A stretch of 24,365 nucleotides of DNA. Origin: a virus. The position numbers were made by a program, and so were the translations under genes. Positions 1-6,755 of the stretch are shown piece by piece (position 1 is the first letter of the stretch; each line of letters starts with the position of its first letter). The notes under the pieces are model-generated. The model saw nothing but the letters and a program-made list of their open reading frames with translations, ran no database searches and was not told where the DNA came from. The stretch covers positions 1 to 24,365 of the IMG/VR virus record IMGVR_UViG_3300043395_002850. One strand, 5' to 3'.

Positions 1-644
1 GTGCCGATTTTATAAAGGCCGGGCGGCGTGTCTGAATTAGTGATGCGCCATTCAAAATCACTATATTGCCCACGGGCAAGGCAAGGGATTTCCCACAATA
101 GCTTTCCTTCATAGGAAAAAGCTTTCACGATTTCCACTGCATCATTCACAACTAAATGCGAATCACCGGCTTTAAAGCCAAAATCTTGAGGGCGTTTCTT
201 GGGACCAATCATAGTAAATTGCGTAGTTTCTGGAGCGTATTCCTTCATAAGCTTTGAGAGCTTTGCAGGATATCCTGGATCAGTGGCGTACGATTGCTCC
301 TTGAGCATGCGTGCCGCTGCATAACGATTAGGCGCATTGTTAACGCCTTTGAATTGTCGATAGTCTTTATACCATCGTGTGATTAAATATTCAATGCAAG
401 CAGATAGGCTTGGAAAATCAAGAAAACCAGCCTTGATTGTCACCCACTGACCGTCATACCACTCTTGCGTGGTAGTCCTAGTGCCATCTCCTTTAAGACC
501 TAGGTAATTATGAGCGCCAGACGTGTGTTTTCCAAAGCTACTTTCTAGGCAACATTGAGCGGCAGCAAGTTCTGGGAAACGCGCACCATGCCTACGGGCA
601 AGAAGAAAACACGAATCCCAGAAAGCCTTGTTGGAAGCCGACAT
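1..644 (-). CDS. Endolysin, FlgJ-like glucosaminidase domain (partial, runs off left edge)
   Basis: The frame is open from an ATG at 644 to the window edge (214 codons, no stop). Residues about 5-140 match the FlgJ/glucosaminidase family, which cleaves the peptidoglycan glycan strand. A helix FWDSCFLLAR leads to AAAQCCLESSFGKH, with the expected catalytic Glu at residue 34. This is followed by NYLGLKG, an aromatic EWYDGQW segment, FPSLSACIEYLITRW, and the Y-A-TDPGYPAKL motif typical of the family's end. After residue 150 a second domain begins, with LLWEIPCLARGQ and a DTPPGLYKIG motif that resembles L,D-transpeptidase-like (YkuD) domains of phage lysins; this second call is inference. The start lies 4 bases after the stop of a small membrane protein, in an apparent lysis operon. 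The C-terminus is outside the window. Confidence 0.85.
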   Translation of the reverse strand, partial: MSASNKAFWDSCFLLARRHGARFPELAAAQCCLESSFGKHTSGAHNYLGLKGDGTRTTTQEWYDGQWVTIKAGFLDFPSLSACIEYLITRWYKDYRQFKGVNNAPNRYAAARMLKEQSYATDPGYPAKLSKLMKEYAPETTQFTMIGPKKRPQDFGFKAGDSHLVVNDAVEIVKAFSYEGKLLWEIPCLARGQYSDFEWRITNSDTPPGLYKIG

Positions 645-648
645 GGCT

Positions 649-792
649 TCAGCCCTTTACACGAAAAATAGTCTTCAAGCCTTCAAGAAGAAGCTGGAGT
701 ACATTATTGCTTTTCCATGGTGAATGATCAAGAATTTGATCAGCAGCGGCAATAATAATGCCACCAACAACAAACCATTCTGCACCAGACAT
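649..792 (-). CDS. Small single-helix membrane protein of the lysis cassette
   Basis: A 47-residue ORF. It begins MSGAEWFVVGGIIIAAADQI, a hydrophobic stretch at residues 6-18 (FVVGGIIIAAA), and continues with an amphipathic tail rich in Leu and Lys ending FRVKG. It lies between the holin-like gene (30 bases upstream) and the endolysin (start 4 bases downstream), all on the minus strand. That position suggests a role in lysis, such as a second holin, antiholin or pinholin component. No enzymatic motif is present. Function is inferred from position and the one membrane segment only. The ORF is too short for most gene finders, but the tight spacing supports it. Confidence 0.65.
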   Translation of the reverse strand: MSGAEWFVVGGIIIAAADQILDHSPWKSNNVLQLLLEGLKTIFRVKG

Positions 793-822
793 GGCTAATC
801 TCCAAAGAGAATTTCCTATAGC

Positions 823-1032
823 CTAGCGTTCTGTTTCTAAACTGCGCACACGACTTTCAATGCCGCTCATGTTGTCAGTGAGGGTATTAAGTTTTTCAGT
901 GATGGCTTCAATCTGCACTGCCACTTTGGCCTGCTGATTACCGACAGTGATGAGCATAGCTCCCGTAGAAAGAAGCATGCCAGCCGTGATAGTGGCCACA
1001 AAGTTGGCCATGCCTTCTTTAAAAAAGTCCAT
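823..1032 (-). CDS. Holin-like membrane protein with coiled-coil tail
   Basis: 69 residues. A short N-terminus with Lys is followed by one transmembrane helix at about residues 9-30 (ANFVATITAGMLLSTGAMLITVG). A long heptad-patterned helix follows (IEAITEKLNTLTDNMSGIESRVRSLE). One membrane span plus a soluble coiled coil is common in small phage holins and spanin-like proteins. The gene is first in a minus-strand run that continues into the small membrane protein and the glucosaminidase, the usual order of a lysis cassette. It diverges from the HNH gene at 1119 over an 86-base gap. The exact class (holin, antiholin or i-spanin) cannot be decided from sequence. Confidence 0.6.
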   Translation of the reverse strand: MDFFKEGMANFVATITAGMLLSTGAMLITVGNQQAKVAVQIEAITEKLNTLTDNMSGIESRVRSLETER

Positions 1033-1118
1033 GGGAAGTTCTGCAAACTTAATGTTAGCTAAAGCGCATTAATCAATAGAGGCTCGTTAGATTATTTGCA
1101 GAAAAAGTAAATAGTGCC

Positions 1119-1601
1119 ATGCCAAGAGCGAATGGTCCCGATGAGCTGCTTTACTCTCTCATTGAACTTCGCCCTGGAGACGCTAGACGCCGATTTCGCA
1201 AGAGCATTTTTGAAGACTATCCATTAAGAGGCCCACTTGGACAGTGTGCTTGTGCATATTGTGGACGATGGAATGAGAAACTAACCATTGACCACATCGT
1301 TCCTAAAAGCAAAGGAGGCCCACATTTCGCAAAATATAATTTAGTGCCAAGCTGCAAAGCGTGCAATCTTTTAAAAGGAGCAGAGCCAATTTTTGAATGG
1401 TGGCGTCCACAACAGTTTTGGAGTGAGAAGCGAGAAGAGCTCCTCCTTGCATGGGTGCATCACAATAGCTTTGTGAGCGCTCACACTTCCTTGCAGGACG
1501 TGGAGGCATTTGCTGAAGAGCGTGACTATTACATCCCACCGTCAAAAGAAGAAGCCCCCATTTCTGGGGGCTTTTGTTATACGGAATGGCAAGCAGCTTA
1601 G
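1119..1601 (+). CDS. HNH endonuclease
   Basis: 160 residues. A treble-clef HNH domain spans residues 43-85: CAYC (Cys45, Cys48), then LTIDHIVPKSKGG with the DH pair at 58-59, a central Asn in YNLVPSC (Asn74), and CKAC (Cys79, Cys82). The four cysteines bind structural zinc; His59 is the expected general base and Asn74 supports the active site. Such proteins in phages are free-standing homing endonucleases or packaging-associated nickases; nothing here separates the two. The gene is alone on the plus strand between two minus blocks, which fits a mobile gene. The last 16 codons contain a strong hairpin terminator, so the C-terminus could have been shaped by, or overlap, the terminator of the facing operon. 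Confidence 0.85.
   Translation: MPRANGPDELLYSLIELRPGDARRRFRKSIFEDYPLRGPLGQCACAYCGRWNEKLTIDHIVPKSKGGPHFAKYNLVPSCKACNLLKGAEPIFEWWRPQQFWSEKREELLLAWVHHNSFVSAHTSLQDVEAFAEERDYYIPPSKEEAPISGGFCYTEWQAA
1553..1576. terminator. Bidirectional hairpin terminator inside 3' end of HNH gene
   Basis: A perfect 8-bp stem AGCCCCCA / TGGGGGCT has a TTTC loop. It is followed by TTTG on the plus strand and by TTCTTTTG on the minus strand. It sits between the convergent ends of the HNH gene (stop 1601) and the DUF3310 gene (stop 1598), so it can end both transcripts, but it lies inside the HNH reading frame. Confidence 0.7.
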
Positions 1602-1969
1602 GCTTTGTCTACTGGCGCGAATAGATCGCCTCCTTGCGGCGGCACGTCATAACGGACGCCTGGCATTGGACAGAAACCATCATTGCATTCAATTGTTTCT
1701 TGAATGGCATCAAGGGCTTCGCGTTCTTGATCAGTTTCAAGCGCAAAAATAAGTTGATTGAGATACCACTTTGCTTTTTCTAAATCCTCTAAACCATTCT
1801 TGCTTTCGTAGCGCCAAACATATTTAAGGACATTACCCTTACAGAAGCCGCGAAAAGCTTCTGAACTCATGCTTGCTTCAATACCTTCAATAGCTTCGAT
1901 GCCACCGAATGCATAATGCTGTGGCCGCTCCACGGGATGGAAAGCGTTGGGAGTGTGTTCAGAAGGCAT
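1598..1969 (-). CDS. DUF3310 family protein
   Basis: 123 residues from the ATG at 1969. A TTG 5 codons upstream is possible, but the ATG has an AGGAG sequence 7 bases before it. The DUF3310 pattern is clear: RPQHY near residue 15, GIEAIEGIEA, then FCKGNVLKYVWRYESKNG and LEDLEKAKWYLNQLI. Members are common in phages next to thymidylate and nucleotide genes and have been called nucleotide-kinase-like, but the activity is not established. It overlaps the end of thyX by 11 bases, so the two are likely translationally coupled. The C-terminal 40 residues (Cys-containing, FCPMPGVRYDVPPQGG) extend beyond the core domain. Its stop overlaps the convergent HNH gene by 4 bases. Confidence 0.8.
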   Translation of the reverse strand: MPSEHTPNAFHPVERPQHYAFGGIEAIEGIEASMSSEAFRGFCKGNVLKYVWRYESKNGLEDLEKAKWYLNQLIFALETDQEREALDAIQETIECNDGFCPMPGVRYDVPPQGGDLFAPVDKA

Positions 1970-2678
1970 TACCGTTCTCCTCAAATGCCTGGAAGGCTTC
2001 TTTAAACAAGGGGCGAGCCAGAGTGGCTAATGCCTGAGCGTAACATTGGATTTCGCCTTGTGCATCTGCCTTATCGCGCAATGACAGGAAATGCAGAAGG
2101 GCTTGCAGACTGCAGGTCCATGTGAAGCTGGTGTAGGTAGACATGGGCAGAATGCCACGAGCTTGCTCCTTGCTCACGCCCAGTGTCAGGAGAGCCTTGT
2201 AAGCCTGCTTCGATTGCTCTAGGGCCTTGGCATATTCGATCATGGCCACGTGGTTCATGGAAGGCTCTAGAGGCCCGGCAGAGGCTTGTTTATTGCTCGC
2301 GCTTTGCTGCCTAAACTCACGAGGCATGTAGTAAATCTCATCATCCGCTTCGCAGTAGCGAAAGCTTTTCTCATTCCAACCAAGCTGGTCATTGGCATAG
2401 GTGCCACCAATCACATGCTTCCACCATTGCCTGGCAATGAACAGCGGAGCCTTCACTTGCCATTTCGTGACAACGCCCCTAAAGGGGCTGGTGTGCTGAT
2501 GCTTCACCAAATAGTTAAGAAGCTTCTGATCCTTATCAGTCCATTCAAAAGAGGCTTGATCGAAAGACTGCCGCGCATCGCAAACGATGTCAAGCGAAGT
2601 TCCCATCCAATCGATGAGCCTGACAAAGCTAATACCGTCACAGAGGGGATCAATGGTTTGTAGCGGAGAAGAAGTCAT
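1959..2678 (-). CDS. thyX: Flavin-dependent thymidylate synthase ThyX (divergent active site)
   Basis: 239 residues, full length for ThyX, which methylates dUMP to dTMP using FAD, NADPH and methylene-tetrahydrofolate. Visible family motifs are HQHTSPFR (60-67), FIARQWWKH (80-88), WNEKSFRY (101-108), ARGILP (173-178) and LLHFLSLR (194-201). The signature normally written RHRxxSxNExSxRY is altered: KHV replaces RHR, and about nine extra residues (GGTYANDQL) lie before WNE. The Arg of the usual NAR-S segment before HFxxLR is Gln192. It overlaps both neighbours and lies upstream of DUF3310; dcd further up the same strand can feed dUMP synthesis. It may be a functional divergent viral ThyX or have shifted substrate binding. 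No good SD precedes its ATG. Confidence 0.88.
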   Translation of the reverse strand: MTSSPLQTIDPLCDGISFVRLIDWMGTSLDIVCDARQSFDQASFEWTDKDQKLLNYLVKHQHTSPFRGVVTKWQVKAPLFIARQWWKHVIGGTYANDQLGWNEKSFRYCEADDEIYYMPREFRQQSASNKQASAGPLEPSMNHVAMIEYAKALEQSKQAYKALLTLGVSKEQARGILPMSTYTSFTWTCSLQALLHFLSLRDKADAQGEIQCYAQALATLARPLFKEAFQAFEENGNAF

Positions 2679-2979
2679 GAACTAAGAGAAAAGGACGCAG
2701 CCTCTGGAAGCTAATGATAGGCGCCACCTTTGTTTCGGAGTGCCAAATAATGCGGGCTTTTGTTTGTTTTCCGTCTTTCACGATGGCAGCAATGGTGCCG
2801 ATCAGACTGGTAGGCATCCAGCCAGCAGCAGTGGGTTGGACGTAGACCACCGTTTGCCCAGTGTCCCAAGTGTGGGAAGTTGGCGTGGATGGGAGCTTTC
2901 GGAAGGAAGCCGCACCTAATTTTTCGGCCTTCCTCCCATCATCCACTGGATAAACAAACTGCTTGCCTTTTCGCTGCAT
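2650..2979 (-). CDS. Hypothetical protein, beta-rich (possible SH3/KOW-like)
   Basis: 109 residues, not recognised. The N-terminus is basic (MQRKGKQFVYPVDDGRKAEK). The middle alternates strands with a pattern seen in small SH3-like barrels: GQTVVYVQP, GWMPTSLIGTIAAIVKD, TKARIIWHSE, IISFQRLRPFL. The fold suggestion is inference. It overlaps the start of thyX by 29 bases, so it is probably co-transcribed with thyX and DUF3310. Its own start is only 30 bases from the divergent gene at 3010, leaving little room for separate promoters. Confidence 0.6.
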   Translation of the reverse strand: MQRKGKQFVYPVDDGRKAEKLGAASFRKLPSTPTSHTWDTGQTVVYVQPTAAGWMPTSLIGTIAAIVKDGKQTKARIIWHSETKVAPIISFQRLRPFLLVHDFFSATNH

Positions 2980-3009
2980 CGCTAGGCTAAAGCAAACGAC
3001 GGGAGTCCT

Positions 3010-3387
3010 ATGTCAAGAATGTTTTCCATTCCAGTAGCATTAAACTACAACGGACAAGATTACATTGCGACCATGGGGCCTTTTGAGCGGAGCATGGAAA
3101 GGGACTTTGCCCTTGTTGCCAATAAAAAGGCTTTGGACGAATGTAATGACATTGATAAGCTCAAAGAAGTGGCATGGAATATGATGCAAGGCTGGAGCAA
3201 CATGCAAGATGCCACCGCATCACTTGTCAAGGAGAATCTTGAGCTTCGTCAAGCCATGCAATTGCAGCAAATGGACCTTGAAGCCGCAGATCAGCTTCTT
3301 GGTGAAGCTGGTGAAGCCATTAAGGCGTTCGCAGAACAGCAGCAATCTTCTCAAGCCAGGCGACTTCTTTGGCCGTTTGGGAAGTAA
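3010..3387 (+). CDS. Hypothetical coiled-coil protein
   Basis: 125 residues; the ATG follows GGGAG at 4 bases spacing. The N-terminal 45 residues look like a small globular part (FSIPVALNYNGQDYIATMGPF). Residues about 65-115 are a long charged and glutamine-rich helix (LVKENLELRQAMQLQQMDLEAADQLL) likely to form a coiled coil. The end is basic and aromatic (RRLLWPFGK). It is the only plus-strand gene inside the minus-strand recombination block, and its last 68 bases are antisense to the end of the nuclease-like gene at 3320-3682. Function unknown. Confidence 0.6.
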   Translation: MSRMFSIPVALNYNGQDYIATMGPFERSMERDFALVANKKALDECNDIDKLKEVAWNMMQGWSNMQDATASLVKENLELRQAMQLQQMDLEAADQLLGEAGEAIKAFAEQQQSSQARRLLWPFGK

Positions 3388-3682
3388 GCAAAAATACTTT
3401 CCAGCCACAAAGCATGGCTAAGTTAAACTTTCTGGCGTCTCGTTCGTAGCCAGAGCCAGTAACATGACGACCACGATTAAAAGTGCCGCCTTGTATTTCA
3501 ATGAGAGAGCGAGAAGGAAGATGTGCAAAATCTGCTCTGTAACGCTTTGAACGCTTGCTTTTTGCATAGCGCTCTTGAAAATCAGCTTCCCAAGCTTCTA
3601 CATCGCTGAATTCCCGGATCAATGGGAGATCGGGATAATGAGCTTGCCAAAGCCCGAGAAACTGATCTTCTAATGCGCTCAC
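3320..3682 (-). CDS. PD-(D/E)XK-type nuclease-like protein
   Basis: 120 residues from a GTG at 3682. The core matches a small phage and bacterial nuclease-like family: YRADFAHLPSRSLIEIQGG places Asp51, Glu62 and Gln64 in a D-x(n)-E-x-Q arrangement. It is followed by GRHVTGSGYERDARKFNLAMLCGWKVFLLT, where the G-H-x(2)-G-x-G-x(2)-x-D-x(2)-K-x-N pattern and the final strand after the Trp are typical of this group. The usual catalytic Lys is a Gln in the ExQ position, as in Vsr/DUF559-like relatives. The gene begins 3 bases after the dcd stop, so it is the last gene of that run. Substrate unknown; a structure-specific or nicking role in recombination is inference. Confidence 0.65.
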   Translation of the reverse strand: MSALEDQFLGLWQAHYPDLPLIREFSDVEAWEADFQERYAKSKRSKRYRADFAHLPSRSLIEIQGGTFNRGRHVTGSGYERDARKFNLAMLCGWKVFLLTSQTAKEVAWLEKIAAVLRTP

Positions 3683-3685
3683 GGG

Positions 3686-4270
3686 CTATACAGCAGCAAA
3701 AGCCACTTTAGCTCCTTGATTTTGATATTTACCATCGCCATAAGCGCTGGCCACATCGTCTTCTAGCTTCATGAACATCACTTGAACGATGCCTTCATTG
3801 GCATAGATGCGAGCCGGAAAAGCCAAGGGATTGACAATACAAATAGTGAGAAAGCCAGACCAGCCAGGCTCAATTGGCGTAACGTTAATGATTGTGCCTT
3901 GACGTGCATACGTTGACTTCCCATCCGTGATGCCCATCACATTGTTAGGCATCGAGATGCGCTCAAGGCTAACGCCTAATGCATAGGAAAAAGGCGGAAG
4001 AACAAAGAAAGTGGAGCCATTTTCTTGAACTGGGCTGGCTTCATACATCAAGCTGGTATTAAAGCTCTTCACATCGAGAGCCTCTAGTTCTTTGTTGTTA
4101 TTGATGACCATGAAGCCTTCAGGAGAGAGGCGCAGGTCATAACCAGCATGGGACAGGCCATAAGACAATGCTTTTGTGCCATTGTCTAGTTCGCGGCACT
4201 TCTCGCCAACAAAGGGAAAGATAATGTCGTTTTCAGCGAAAATGCTGATTTGCTTGTCGTTAAGAAGCAC
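3686..4270 (-). CDS. dcd: dCTP deaminase (dUTP-forming, trimeric dUTPase fold)
   Basis: 194 residues, normal for the family. Motifs: LSYGLSHAGYDLRLSP (35-50), GKSTYARQG (117-125), the catalytic segment TPIEPGWSG (131-139, Glu134 expected as the general base), LTICIVNP, and a nucleotide-covering tail with YGDGKYQNQGA (177-187). The enzyme deaminates dCTP to dUTP; some members also hydrolyse it to dUMP, the substrate of ThyX, which is encoded 1 kb further along the same strand. This example cannot be assigned to the mono- or bifunctional type by eye. It overlaps the preceding small membrane-protein gene by 11 bases. Confidence 0.93.
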   Translation of the reverse strand: MLLNDKQISIFAENDIIFPFVGEKCRELDNGTKALSYGLSHAGYDLRLSPEGFMVINNNKELEALDVKSFNTSLMYEASPVQENGSTFFVLPPFSYALGVSLERISMPNNVMGITDGKSTYARQGTIINVTPIEPGWSGFLTICIVNPLAFPARIYANEGIVQVMFMKLEDDVASAYGDGKYQNQGAKVAFAAV

Positions 4271-4460
4271 TGTTTGATGAGCGATTGAACAGGCCCATGA
4301 CGAGCCAAATCAAAATTGAAGCAGGCCAAAAGGGCACGGACGGCCAGATTGACTGGACTGCCCATGCCCCTAAGCAAGCCACTCCAAAAGTAATTCCAAG
4401 AGCTATCACTACTGCCAAAAGGTAGATAGGCCAGTCCTTGGAATCTTGGGAGTGTTTCAT
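4260..4460 (-). CDS. Small two-helix membrane protein
   Basis: 66 residues. Two hydrophobic segments lie at about 11-33 (IYLLAVVIALGITFGVACLGAWA) and 38-57 (WPSVPFWPASILIWLVMGLF), joined by a Trp/Pro-rich turn, with hydrophilic ends. It lies between the SSB-like gene (stop 3 bases before this start) and dcd (11-base overlap), so it is translated from the same message. No family recognised. Candidate roles such as membrane anchoring of the replication complex or superinfection exclusion are speculation. Confidence 0.6.
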   Translation of the reverse strand: MKHSQDSKDWPIYLLAVVIALGITFGVACLGAWAVQSIWPSVPFWPASILIWLVMGLFNRSSNSAS

Positions 4461-4462
4461 TG

Positions 4463-4747
4463 TCAGAACAGATCGTCGCTAGACGAGGACGATGCAAAGC
4501 TGCTGCTTGCGCTCTCGCCGTTCTGCCAGAAGGAAGAATAAGCCTTAGGGCTGTTCTCCATCTTATTGACAGTCACTTGCCCCTTGAAATGGGGAGCAGT
4601 GTCCTTATCGCGCTTGTCGTTGTTCCACAGTGCCACGCGGAAGCTGTAGTTTCCTTGTGCGTTGGGACCAGCCTTTTTGGCTGCATTCAGAATGTCGGGG
4701 GTGAGATCGACAGTACCGCTGAAAACGGGAAGATTGCCAGAGGGCAT
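4463..4747 (-). CDS. Possible phage single-strand-DNA-binding protein (acidic tail)
   Basis: 94 residues. An N-terminal beta-rich part (LPVFSGTVDLTPDIL, NYSFRVALWNNDKRDKD, HFKGQVTVNK) is followed by a Ser-rich linker and an acidic aromatic end, SSSSDDLF. A compact beta domain, flexible Ser tail and terminal acidic-plus-Phe tip is the layout of many phage SSB proteins, whose tip binds partner proteins. The gene is directly between the RecB-like exonuclease and dcd in a block with an annealing protein. The SSB call is inference from this layout and position; no OB-fold motif is decisive by eye. A GAGG sequence 9 bases before the ATG is one of few SD-like sites in the window. Confidence 0.5.
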   Translation of the reverse strand: MPSGNLPVFSGTVDLTPDILNAAKKAGPNAQGNYSFRVALWNNDKRDKDTAPHFKGQVTVNKMENSPKAYSSFWQNGESASSSFASSSSSDDLF

Positions 4748-4818
4748 GTAGTGTTCCTCAGAAGGAGAGTGGTCGGCCCTGGACGGGCTCCCTAAGCATA
4801 GTCACAAAACTTAATGAA

Positions 4819-5619
4819 TCAAGCCCCCCTATCCATAGAAATGGTTAAGGGACGCCCACCGGGGTAGTGCTCAAAGAAAAACTGCTGCGTCTTCTGCGCC
4901 ATAACTCCTGCCTGCATGGCGAGGTCAGCGCCGTCAAGGCTCACAATCTGAGCTTCTTGGCCTTGATCAGTGTCTGGATCGTAAATAGCAATGGCGCAAT
5001 GCGCCTCACTGATCTCGATGCCATACATTTGCTCAATAGCCTGGGAATAAGCTCCGAGCTGCATCCGGTAGTCACCTAGTTGCGTGTCGGGCTTTTGCTT
5101 GAAGCTGGTCTTCCAATCGAGCAGCGCCGTGTTGCCATTGGCCATAGTGGCCAGCATATCGAAGGTGCCGGAGTAGCCAGTTTCAGTGGAGGGGCAGTAC
5201 CAGGCGATGGCACTTTCCACTAACAGAGGGCTGGCTATGCCTGTGAGGAAGTTGGCAATGCTGTCGAAATAGGGAACAAACAATGGATGGGAATCCAAAT
5301 GGCAGTTAATGTCTTCGCCGTTCCAGAAATCTTCTAGGACGCCATGAAGCCAATTGCCACGTTCTACAGCAGAGCGTGTGCGGCGATTTGCTTCTTCATC
5401 CCCGACTTTCTTTCGCCAGTTCATGAGCGCCGCAATCTTGCCAGGCGGCGAACACGCGCTCGCAATAGTCGTCACAGAGGGCAAAACAATGCCTTCTGGG
5501 GCATTCGGAAAATCGTTTAAGACGTAATAACGACGGCGATTGATCTGCAGTCGATTGGGTTCGTACCGAGGAAGAGAAGGCATCGAAAGGGCGTCGAGAC
5601 ATAGGTCGTAGCAAGGCAC
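4819..5619 (-). CDS. RecB/Cas4-like PD-(D/E)XK exonuclease
   Basis: 266 residues from a GTG at 5619. An ATG 12 codons later is possible, but the GTG overlaps the previous stop (TAGTG), indicating coupling. Motifs in order: ERGNWLHGVLEDF (86-98, helix with His), VESAIAW with Glu135, GTFDML (Asp154), LLDWKTS (Asp168, Lys170) and QLGAYSQAIEQ (187-197), which is the full RecB-nuclease series. Such phage exonucleases resect double-stranded ends to give the 3' tails used by an annealing protein, here the DUF1071 gene at 6944-7894. The set resembles lambda exo/beta pairs. No cysteine cluster for an iron-sulphur site as in Cas4 is seen. Confidence 0.85.
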   Translation of the reverse strand: MPCYDLCLDALSMPSLPRYEPNRLQINRRRYYVLNDFPNAPEGIVLPSVTTIASACSPPGKIAALMNWRKKVGDEEANRRTRSAVERGNWLHGVLEDFWNGEDINCHLDSHPLFVPYFDSIANFLTGIASPLLVESAIAWYCPSTETGYSGTFDMLATMANGNTALLDWKTSFKQKPDTQLGDYRMQLGAYSQAIEQMYGIEISEAHCAIAIYDPDTDQGQEAQIVSLDGADLAMQAGVMAQKTQQFFFEHYPGGRPLTISMDRGA

Positions 5620-5759
5620 TATTTTTCGTTCATATCCCAGAAATAATCGCAGCCTTCTTCAGTGAATGGCGGCGGTCCGAAATAGCTTTGGAAGCGTTCA
5701 GGAGGTGCCATAAAGCGCCAGCAATCTTCTTTGACAGGGCAGTTGTGGCCCGAACACAT
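5619..5759 (-). CDS. Small cysteine-rich protein
   Basis: 46 residues: starts MCSGHNCPVKEDCWRFM, then APPERFQSYFGPPPFTEE, then GCDYFWDMNEK. Cysteines at 2, 7, 13 and 37 with a neighbouring His could hold a zinc ion. The stop TAG shares its G with the GTG start of the exonuclease gene (TAGTG), strong evidence for coupled translation and for the reality of this short ORF. The homing-type HNH gene ends 8 bases upstream. Family and function not recognised; a small partner of the exonuclease is possible. Confidence 0.6.
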   Translation of the reverse strand: MCSGHNCPVKEDCWRFMAPPERFQSYFGPPPFTEEGCDYFWDMNEK

Positions 5760-5766
5760 TGCAATG

Positions 5767-6396
5767 TCAGGCAATTTTTTGCTCCTTTAAGAGCTGGGGG
5801 ACAAGGCGAATACGCATTTTTGTATCAATACCAAGCTTGTTTTGGTGGCAAGATACATGCATGGGATATCCGCAATATCCTGTAATTAGACAGGCATATT
5901 TATAGCGAAAGCTTTCTTTTGTGCCTGCTGTTTGACACTGCCTCCAATGGCCAGATTCGACATTTTTCTTTCCGGCGATTGATCCTCCAATTTTTCCCGC
6001 GTTTGAATATTGCTCAAAAGATAATGCTTGACCACCCTTTGATCCGGCCTTCTTGTTTTTAATAGTCATCCATTTATGAAACAAATCCAACAATTCTGGC
6101 CAGTCATGCTCTATAAACACTTGCTCCCAGCTCCAAATACAAGGGTGATTCATAACACAAGACTGGATCACTCCATGAGCCGCATGTTGAGATGTGGTTA
6201 ATTTGACTGTTTCCGTCCCGCCAAAGCACTTGGGCGTCGGGTGGTGCGCATTATGCAGCAAACTTGGATCAAGCCCAATTGATTTATTATGCTCAAGGCA
6301 TTTTGATGTGAAAAAATTTAAATCATCAATTGTCGGCATTGTTTTGTTTTGAATCCATTCCAGCTCGGACAAGATTACAGGAGTGAGCGATGTCAT
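5767..6396 (-). CDS. HNH homing-type endonuclease with Gly-rich DNA-binding tail
   Basis: 209 residues from the ATG at 6396. A TTG at 6435 and an ATG at 6339 are alternatives; none has a good SD. The nuclease core is LLHNAHHPTPKCFGGTETV then LTTSQHAAHGV, the H-H-P-x-P-x-GG...L-x(4)-H-x(2)-H pattern of a group of HNH homing endonucleases. Behind it, GSKGGQALSFEQYSNAGKIGG and SIAGKKNVESGHWRQ are Gly/Ser/Lys repeats like the NUMOD-type binding modules of these enzymes. It is inserted in the recombination operon, between the gene ending at 6326 (overlapped) and the Cys-rich gene, as expected of an intruding free-standing mobile gene. Confidence 0.7.
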   Translation of the reverse strand: MTSLTPVILSELEWIQNKTMPTIDDLNFFTSKCLEHNKSIGLDPSLLHNAHHPTPKCFGGTETVKLTTSQHAAHGVIQSCVMNHPCIWSWEQVFIEHDWPELLDLFHKWMTIKNKKAGSKGGQALSFEQYSNAGKIGGSIAGKKNVESGHWRQCQTAGTKESFRYKYACLITGYCGYPMHVSCHQNKLGIDTKMRIRLVPQLLKEQKIA

Positions 6397-6574
6397 AGAA
6401 AAATTGACAGGTGTCTGTTTTGGAGTGCAAGGCAAGTTGTCCGCCTAGCATTGAATCTGCCACCGTGGCTAAAACAGCAGCGATACGCCGATCACTACTA
6501 AGCGAATCATCAGGAAAGCTCCAAAATGCCTCATGACAGGAATCAAGCAATGAACGACGATTTTCCGCCATCTT
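6326..6574 (-). CDS. Hypothetical protein, 3' end overlapped by the HNH gene
   Basis: 82 residues from the ATG at 6574: a helical protein with MAENRRSLLDSCHEAFWSFP, SSDRRIAAVLATVADSMLGG, then a Cys- and Asn-containing end. The frame continues upstream to 6676, but that part is antisense-free overlap with the previous gene and looks like noise. It overlaps the preceding gene by 32 bases and the homing endonuclease by about 70. The last 20 residues may have been replaced when the HNH gene arrived. No family recognised. Confidence 0.5.
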   Translation of the reverse strand, partial: KMAENRRSLLDSCHEAFWSFPDDSLSSDRRIAAVLATVADSMLGGQLALHSKTDTCQFFYDIAHSCNLVRAGMDSKQNNADN

Positions 6575-6755
6575 TTTGAAGCTCGTAATATTCATCTGCT
6601 GCTTGTTGAAAGCAATCAGCAACAGTGGCTTCAGTGAAGCCAGCAGAAAGAAGAAACTGCTTGAAATGAACAACAATGGATGGGCAAAATATTCCAGAGA
6701 AGGAATAGTTTACTTGCACACTGCCTTCATCCAGTTTGAATGAATAGTTGCTCAT
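6543..6755 (-). CDS. Hypothetical protein, coupled to a small membrane protein
   Basis: 70 residues from the ATG at 6755. The frame is open to an ATG at 6791, but the start at 6755 overlaps the stop of the preceding ORF as ATGA, which decides it. Beta strands at the N-terminus (YSFKLDEGSVQVNYSFSG) are followed by two helices (VVHFKQFLLSAGF, VADCFQQAADEYYELQK). Not recognised. It lies between the annealing-protein gene and the exonuclease in the same transcription direction. Confidence 0.6.
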   Translation of the reverse strand: MSNYSFKLDEGSVQVNYSFSGIFCPSIVVHFKQFLLSAGFTEATVADCFQQAADEYYELQKDGGKSSFIA

